From positions 1 to 9,663 of the forward strand of contig JAEYRT010000234.1 in the NCBI GenBank assembly GCA_023435325.1: 9,663 bases of DNA. The letters run 5' to 3'. The position numbers and the translations under genes were made by a program. Source of the stretch: Pseudomonadota bacterium (GTDB lineage: Bacteria > Pseudomonadota > Gammaproteobacteria > Burkholderiales > Burkholderiaceae_C). The notes beneath the pieces were generated by a model that searched no databases, was not told the origin of the DNA, and saw nothing but the letters and a program-made list of their open reading frames with translations. Shown piece by piece: positions 6,049 through 9,663 of the stretch; the stretch's first letter is position 1; the number at the start of each line of letters is the position of its first letter.

Positions 6049-7023
6049 TCAATTGAAGCTGCCGATGCGTTTGAGATTGCTGAAATTCATCCAAACGAAA
6101 AAGGCTTTTCCGACAATGTTCTCTTCTGGCACAAAGCCCCAGTAACGCGAGTCCAGAGAGTTGTCGCGGTTGTCACCCATGGTGAAGTAATGCCCTTCGG
6201 GCACCTTGCAGCTCACGCCTTCCACCGTATAGGTGCAGTTTTCACGGAAGGGGAATTGCGAGGCGCCTTGGATAAACGCAGGCATGCCCTTGGTGTTGAG
6301 CAGGCGGTGTGGCTGATCACCCAGCTTTTCCTCGAACTGCGAGAAGTAGCGCATGGCATCGGTGTCAAAGAAGTCCGGCAGCTCGGTGGTCGGCACTTCC
6401 TGGCCATTGATGGTCAGGCGCTTGTTCAGGTAGGCCACGGTGTCACCCGGCACGCCCACCACGCGCTTGATGTAGTCCAACGTCGGCTGGGGTGGGTAGC
6501 GGAACACCATCACATCGCCACGCTCCACAGGATTGCCTTCGGTGATCTTGGTGTTGAGCACTGGCAGGCGAATGCCGTAGTGGTACTTGTTCACGAGGAT
6601 CAAGTCACCCACCATCAGCGTAGGAATCATGGAGCCGGAGGGGATCTTGAAGGGCTCGAACAGGAAGGAGCGCAGCACAAACACCACGAACAGCACAGGG
6701 AACAGGCCCGCCGTCCAGTCCAGCCACCACGGCTGTTTGAGGATGCGTGTTTCACCTTCGGCCGTATCCACCATGTCGTGGCGCAGGCCTTGACGTTCCA
6801 GCTCTGCACGGCGTGCAGCAGCCTCGGCATTCAGCCGGGCAGCTTCCTTCTTGCGTTGAGGCCAGAAGTAAAAGCGCTCGGCCAGCCAGTAGATGCCGGT
6901 GACAAAGGTGGCCAAGAACATCAGCAAGGCGAAATTGCCTTCGATGGCACCCGTGTACCAGGCGCCGATGTAACCCACAAAGGCGGCCAGGATGACCGCG
7001 GTGATCCACTGCATGGCTTGCAT
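6049..7023 (-). CDS. lepB: signal peptidase I
   Basis: Membrane serine protease that cleaves signal peptides from exported proteins on the periplasmic face, using a Ser-Lys dyad. The protein is 324 residues. Hydrophobic segments run at about 7-26, 32-53 and 104-120, with a basic cytoplasmic loop between the second and third. Catalytic motifs: PFKIPSGSMIPTL (124-136, nucleophile Ser131), the RGDVMVF box (168-174), DYIKRVVGVPGD (183-194, general base Lys186) and GDNRDNSLDSRYWG (283-296). Cys263 and Cys272 match the periplasmic cysteine pair of the E. coli enzyme. E. coli LepB has only two membrane segments before the catalytic domain; the extra N-terminal one is notable. ATG 7023 is preceded by AAGGGAG at short spacing and follows the lepA stop by 17 nt, so lepA and lepB are co-transcribed as in E. 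coli. A second ATG at 7014 is an alternative. Confidence 0.96.
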   Translation of the reverse strand: MQAMQWITAVILAAFVGYIGAWYTGAIEGNFALLMFLATFVTGIYWLAERFYFWPQRKKEAARLNAEAAARRAELERQGLRHDMVDTAEGETRILKQPWWLDWTAGLFPVLFVVFVLRSFLFEPFKIPSGSMIPTLMVGDLILVNKYHYGIRLPVLNTKITEGNPVERGDVMVFRYPPQPTLDYIKRVVGVPGDTVAYLNKRLTINGQEVPTTELPDFFDTDAMRYFSQFEEKLGDQPHRLLNTKGMPAFIQGASQFPFRENCTYTVEGVSCKVPEGHYFTMGDNRDNSLDSRYWGFVPEENIVGKAFFVWMNFSNLKRIGSFN

Positions 7024-7040
7024 GGGCTCCCTTTTCTTTT

Positions 7041-8849
7041 TTAGTCTTCGACCTGCAAGATGGCCAGGAAGGCTTCCTGGGGCACTTCCACCGAGCCGAT
7101 CTGCTTCATGCGCTTCTTGCCGGCCTTTTGCTTTTCCAGCAGCTTGCGCTTGCGGGTGATGTCGCCCCCATAGCACTTGGCCAGCACGTTCTTGCGCAGC
7201 GCCTTCACGGTTTCACGCGCGATGATGTTGGCGCCAATGGCCGCCTGAATCGCCACGTCAAACATCTGGCGGCTGATGATCTCTCGCATCTTGGACACGA
7301 CAGCGCGACCACGATAGACCGATTGCGAACGGTGCACGATGATGGACAAAGCATCCACCTTTTCACCGTTGAGCAAGATATCGACCTTCACAACATCGGA
7401 AGCGCGGTACTCCAGAAACTCGTAGTCCATGGACGCATAGCCGCGCGACACCGATTTGAGCTTGTCGAAGAAGTCCAGCACGATTTCGCCCAGCGGCATC
7501 TCGTAAGTGAGCATCACCTGGCGGCCGTGGTATTGCATGTTCATCTGCACACCGCGTTTCTGGTTGGCCAGCGTCATCACCGGCCCCACGTAATCCTGCG
7601 GCATGTACAGATGCACGGTCACGATGGGTTCGCGAATTTCTTCAATGCGCCCCAAATCCGGCATCTTCGATGGATTTTCCACGTCGATGATCTCACCATC
7701 GCCCTTGACCACTTTGTAGACCACGCTGGGCGCGGTGGTGATCAGGTCTTGGTCGAACTCACGCTCCAGACGCTCCTGCACGATTTCCATGTGCAGCAGG
7801 CCCAGGAAACCGCAGCGGAAGCCAAAGCCCAGCGCTTGCGACACTTCAGGCTCAAACTGCAAGGCCGCGTCATTGAGCTGCAGCTTTTCCAGCGCATCAC
7901 GCAGCTGGTCGTACTCCGAGGCTTCGGTGGGGTACAGGCCTGCAAACACCTGGGGCTTGACTTCCTTGAAGCCGGGCAGCGGCTCTTCGGCAGGGCCCAT
8001 ATTGTTGGGCAGCTTCTTTTCCAGGGTGATGGTGTCACCCACCTTGGCCGCCTTCAACTCCTTGATGCCGGCGATGATGTAGCCCACCTCGCCTGCCTTC
8101 AAGCAATCACGGGGCGAATTGGCAGGCGTGAAGACGCCCACCTGGTTGGCTTCATAGGCAGCGCCTGTCGCCATCATCTTGAAGCGCTCATTCTTCTTGA
8201 GCTCACCATCGACCACGCGCACCAGCATCACGACGCCCACATAGGGGTCAAACCAGCTGTCCACAATCATGGCGCGCAAAGGGCCGTCGGGGTTGCCTGT
8301 GGGTGGTGGCACCTTGGCCACGATGGCTTCCAAGATGTCGTCAATGCCCATGCCGGTCTTGGCCGAGCAGGGAATGGCGTCGCTGGCATCAATGCCGATC
8401 ACGTCCTCGATTTCGGCCTTGGCGTTGTCAGGATCGGCCTGAGGCAAATCCATCTTGTTGAGCACGGCAAACACTTCCACGCCCAGATCCAGCGCGGTGT
8501 AGCAGTTCGCCACGGTCTGGGCTTCCACACCCTGGGATGCATCCACCACCAACAAGCCACCTTCACAAGCCGACAGCGAGCGCGAGACTTCATACGAGAA
8601 GTCCACGTGGCCGGGTGTATCGATCAGGTTCAGGTTGTAGACCTTGCCGTCCTTGGCCTTGTATTGCAGCGCAGCCGTCTGCGCCTTGATGGTGATGCCA
8701 CGCTCTTTCTCGATGTCCATCGAGTCCAGCACCTGCGCCTCCATCTCACGCTCGGCGAGGCCTCCGCAGCGCTGGATCAGCCGGTCCGCCAGGGTCGACT
8801 TGCCATGGTCAATATGCGCAATGATGGAAAAATTTCGAATGTGCTTCAT
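7041..8849 (-). CDS. lepA: translation factor LepA (EF4), ribosome-associated GTPase
   Basis: Ribosome-binding GTPase related to EF-G, linked to 30S biogenesis, translation initiation effects and, by some reports, back-translocation. The protein is 602 residues (E. coli 599). GTPase motifs: AHIDHGKS (11-18), RGIT (50-53), DTPG (77-80), NKMD (131-134) and CSAK (161-164). EF-G-like domains II, III and V follow, then the LepA-specific C-terminal domain with KCYGGDITRKRKLLEKQKAG near the end, which separates LepA from EF-G and TypA/BipA. I chose ATG 8849; the TTG just before it is in frame but unlikely, because family members start MKHIRNFSIIAHIDHG. No strong Shine-Dalgarno precedes it. A terminator lies 48 nt upstream, so lepA probably has its own promoter rather than relying on readthrough from the protease gene. 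lepB follows after 17 nt. Confidence 0.97.
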   Translation of the reverse strand: MKHIRNFSIIAHIDHGKSTLADRLIQRCGGLAEREMEAQVLDSMDIEKERGITIKAQTAALQYKAKDGKVYNLNLIDTPGHVDFSYEVSRSLSACEGGLLVVDASQGVEAQTVANCYTALDLGVEVFAVLNKMDLPQADPDNAKAEIEDVIGIDASDAIPCSAKTGMGIDDILEAIVAKVPPPTGNPDGPLRAMIVDSWFDPYVGVVMLVRVVDGELKKNERFKMMATGAAYEANQVGVFTPANSPRDCLKAGEVGYIIAGIKELKAAKVGDTITLEKKLPNNMGPAEEPLPGFKEVKPQVFAGLYPTEASEYDQLRDALEKLQLNDAALQFEPEVSQALGFGFRCGFLGLLHMEIVQERLEREFDQDLITTAPSVVYKVVKGDGEIIDVENPSKMPDLGRIEEIREPIVTVHLYMPQDYVGPVMTLANQKRGVQMNMQYHGRQVMLTYEMPLGEIVLDFFDKLKSVSRGYASMDYEFLEYRASDVVKVDILLNGEKVDALSIIVHRSQSVYRGRAVVSKMREIISRQMFDVAIQAAIGANIIARETVKALRKNVLAKCYGGDITRKRKLLEKQKAGKKRMKQIGSVEVPQEAFLAILQVED

Positions 8850-8867
8850 CAACGATAAGCGTCTGTA

Positions 8868-8895
8868 ATTAAAGGGAAAAGCGTGCTCTCGGCAA
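8868..8895 (-). promoter_or_regulatory. candidate sigma70 promoter close to lepA
   Basis: On the minus strand, TTGCCG (8890-8895; 4/6 to TTGACA), a 16-nt spacer, then TTTAAT (8868-8873; 5/6 to TATAAT). Transcription would start near 8861, only about a dozen nt before the lepA ATG. It lies just downstream of the terminator, where a lepA promoter is expected. Call made by eye only. Confidence 0.45.
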
Positions 8896-8896
8896 G

Positions 8897-8928
8897 AAAA
8901 AAGGGCGCGTCTTCAAGTGACGCGCCCT
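8897..8928 (-). terminator. intrinsic terminator upstream of lepA
   Basis: A perfect 10-bp stem (8902-8911 with 8919-8928) and a 7-nt loop. On the minus strand the stem ends in GACGCGCCC and runs into six T (8897-8902, the first paired). This is the strongest terminator in the window. It should end transcripts coming from the Do protease gene, about 380 nt after its stop, or act inside a lepA leader. Confidence 0.9.
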
Positions 8929-8969
8929 GAACCAACAATCTCTGGCAACTGCGATTGCTTGGACGACTG

Positions 8970-8997
8970 ATTGTAGGCAAAACCGCCCAAAAACCAA
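8970..8997 (-). promoter_or_regulatory. candidate sigma70 promoter upstream of the terminator
   Basis: On the minus strand, TTGGTT (8992-8997; 3/6 to TTGACA), a 16-nt spacer, then TACAAT (8970-8975; 5/6 to TATAAT). A transcript would start near 8963 and meet the terminator hairpin about 35 nt later. This implies a short RNA of roughly 65 nt or an attenuated lepA leader. Call made by eye only. Confidence 0.4.
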
Positions 8998-9044
8998 GCA
9001 TCCATTTACGACGGCTCGGGCATTTTTTGATGACCCCGAGTCAT

Positions 9045-9064
9045 TTATCCACAAGTTAACCACA
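9045..9064 (+). promoter_or_regulatory. two tandem DnaA-box-like sequences
   Basis: TTATCCACA at 9045-9053 matches the strong E. coli DnaA box exactly. TTAACCACA at 9056-9064 differs at one base. They are in the same orientation, 11 bp apart start to start, about one helical turn. They lie 48 bp upstream of the -35 of the candidate promoter at 8970-8997. DnaA binding here is an inference from the motif. Confidence 0.5.
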
Positions 9065-9197
9065 ATCCGATTGAGGATTCACTGATCCCCGAGGCAACAC
9101 CTGGTAGCGCTGCTTCCACAGCAAGTACTCGCTTGTGCGTGCCTGTGACCGCGCTCATCAACCGGCCATTCTACCCAAGCCCATGAGCGAAACCATG

Positions 9198-9295
9198 GCC
9201 GCACGCAGTAGCGGCTTGCCATGCAAGGATTAGGAGCGGGCGGCATGGGCAGGGAAGTCGCATGCCGCCCCGTTACTCCCACCCTCTTGCATGGC
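9198..9295. repeat. nested inverted repeats after the Do protease gene
   Basis: The outer 10-bp arms GCCATGCAAG (9218-9227) and CTTGCATGGC (9286-9295) enclose GGAG/CTCC (9233-9236, 9276-9279) and inner 10-bp arms GGGCGGCATG (9238-9247) and CATGCCGCCC (9261-9270) around a 13-nt loop. All arms are perfect. A smaller hairpin GCCGC-N8-GCGGC (9198-9215) adjoins it. The array begins 15 nt after the protease stop codon and has no T-run, so it may be a 3'-end RNA structure or a palindromic intergenic element. Confidence 0.65.
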
Positions 9296-9310
9296 GCAGC
9301 GGGAATGGCC

Positions 9311-9663
9311 TTACTTGCCGCTTGGACGGATCAGGACATATTGTGTCCATTCGCCGCGGCGCACCAGCAAGTTCACAGCCTTGCTCTTGTCGGCCTTGGC
9401 CATGGCAGCTTCAAAGCTCTTGGTATTGAGCACTTCCGTATTGGCCACGGCCAGGATCACATCGCCTTCGCGCAAGCCAGCGCGTGCAGCACCGTCCACC
9501 GCGGACACGATGCGCACCCCACCCTTGACGCCCAGGGAACGCTTTTGCGCTTCTGTCAAATCACCAACGACCAACCCCAACTGCTTGGCTGCGGCTGTTT
9601 CCGTCGAAGGCGTTTGGGCATCGGCCGTCGTTACTTCATCAGGCTCGACTTCAGCCACGACGA
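9311..9663 (-). CDS. mucD: Do-type periplasmic serine protease, C-terminal PDZ domain (5' part beyond window)
   Basis: Only the last 117 codons are visible, open to the window edge. An acidic, Thr/Ala-rich linker (VEPDEVTTADAQTP) leads into a PDZ domain: LGLVVGDLTEAQKRSLGV, then GVRIVSAVDGAARAGLREGDVILAVANTEV and a final VNLLVRRGEWTQYVLIRP. This is the pattern of the second PDZ domain of DegP/DegQ/MucD proteases, which degrade or hold misfolded envelope proteins in the periplasm. The catalytic His-Asp-Ser domain and the signal peptide are outside the window. The mucD symbol rests on context: in many proteobacteria, especially Burkholderiales, rpoE-rseA-mucB-mucD lies directly upstream of lepA. 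degP or degQ would be equally fair. Transcription likely ends at the terminator before lepA. Confidence 0.85.
   Translation of the reverse strand, partial: VVAEVEPDEVTTADAQTPSTETAAAKQLGLVVGDLTEAQKRSLGVKGGVRIVSAVDGAARAGLREGDVILAVANTEVLNTKSFEAAMAKADKSKAVNLLVRRGEWTQYVLIRPSGK

Larger units (their letters stand above)
8850..9310. other. regulatory intergenic region between the Do protease gene and lepA
   Basis: This 461-bp region has no supportable gene. Minus-strand frames at 8869-9063 and 9079-9282 are rich in Cys, Trp, Arg and His and have no motif. From the protease side to lepA it holds: hairpins at 9198-9295, tandem DnaA-box-like sequences at 9045-9064, a candidate promoter at 8970-8997, a terminator at 8897-8928, and a second candidate promoter at 8868-8895. 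Small inverted repeats ATGAC/GTCAT (9030-9044) and AATCC/GGATT (9064-9079) flank the DnaA boxes. Confidence 0.6.

Noticed and set aside
5797..7044. 415-codon open frame on the plus strand opposite lepB, beginning in the lepB-rnc gap
   Set aside because: Mostly antisense to lepB; product is His-rich, has no motif and no ribosome site.
7128..8858. 576-codon open frame on the plus strand opposite lepA
   Set aside because: Exact shadow of lepA, whose protein is unambiguous; the antisense product is His/Gln-rich with no motif, typical of codon-bias artefacts.
9045..9064. DnaA boxes as a replication origin
   Set aside because: Only two boxes, no AT-rich unwinding region, and no dnaA, dnaN, parA or gidA nearby.
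8869..9282. Two small minus-strand frames between the Do protease gene and lepA
   Set aside because: They run across the terminator, DnaA boxes and hairpins, lack ribosome sites, and give Cys/Trp/Arg-rich products.

Overview
The window looks like a housekeeping stretch of a betaproteobacterial chromosome, most likely Burkholderiales, family Comamonadaceae (Comamonas-like). The basis is the gene order, moderately high G+C coding sequence, and protein sequences that resemble Comamonadaceae versions from memory. No species can be named. Every gene lies on the minus strand, so the order of transcription runs from high to low coordinates. I see no mobile element, CRISPR array, tRNA or rRNA.

In transcription order: the C-terminal end of a Do-type (DegP/MucD-like) periplasmic protease (9311-9663, cut by the window edge). 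Next is a 461-bp gene-free region with a nested hairpin array, two tandem DnaA-box-like sequences, two candidate promoters and a clear intrinsic terminator. Then lepA (EF4 GTPase) and lepB (signal peptidase I) form one unit, closed by a second intrinsic terminator. A 356-bp stretch without a recognisable gene follows. Then comes a tight cluster rnc-era-recO-pdxJ, with 4-nt overlaps or a 5-nt gap, continuing to acpS, a possible 20-residue membrane peptide, nagZ, and the start of a phosphofructokinase gene (cut by the window edge).

The genes share themes rather than one pathway. LepA acts on the ribosome and Era on 30S maturation. RNase III processes rRNA and other dsRNA. LepB and the Do protease serve the envelope. 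RecO serves recombination repair. PdxJ makes pyridoxine phosphate, AcpS activates acyl carrier protein, NagZ recycles cell wall, and PfkA belongs to glycolysis.

I found no convincing undescribed multi-gene system. The points worth a second look are small: a 20-codon ORF with a strong Shine-Dalgarno between acpS and nagZ; tandem DnaA boxes and structured DNA between the protease gene and lepA; a promoter-like sequence upstream of a terminator in the possible lepA leader; a PdxJ of the divergent Asn-Lys type; a long N-terminal tail on Era; and an extra membrane segment on LepB.
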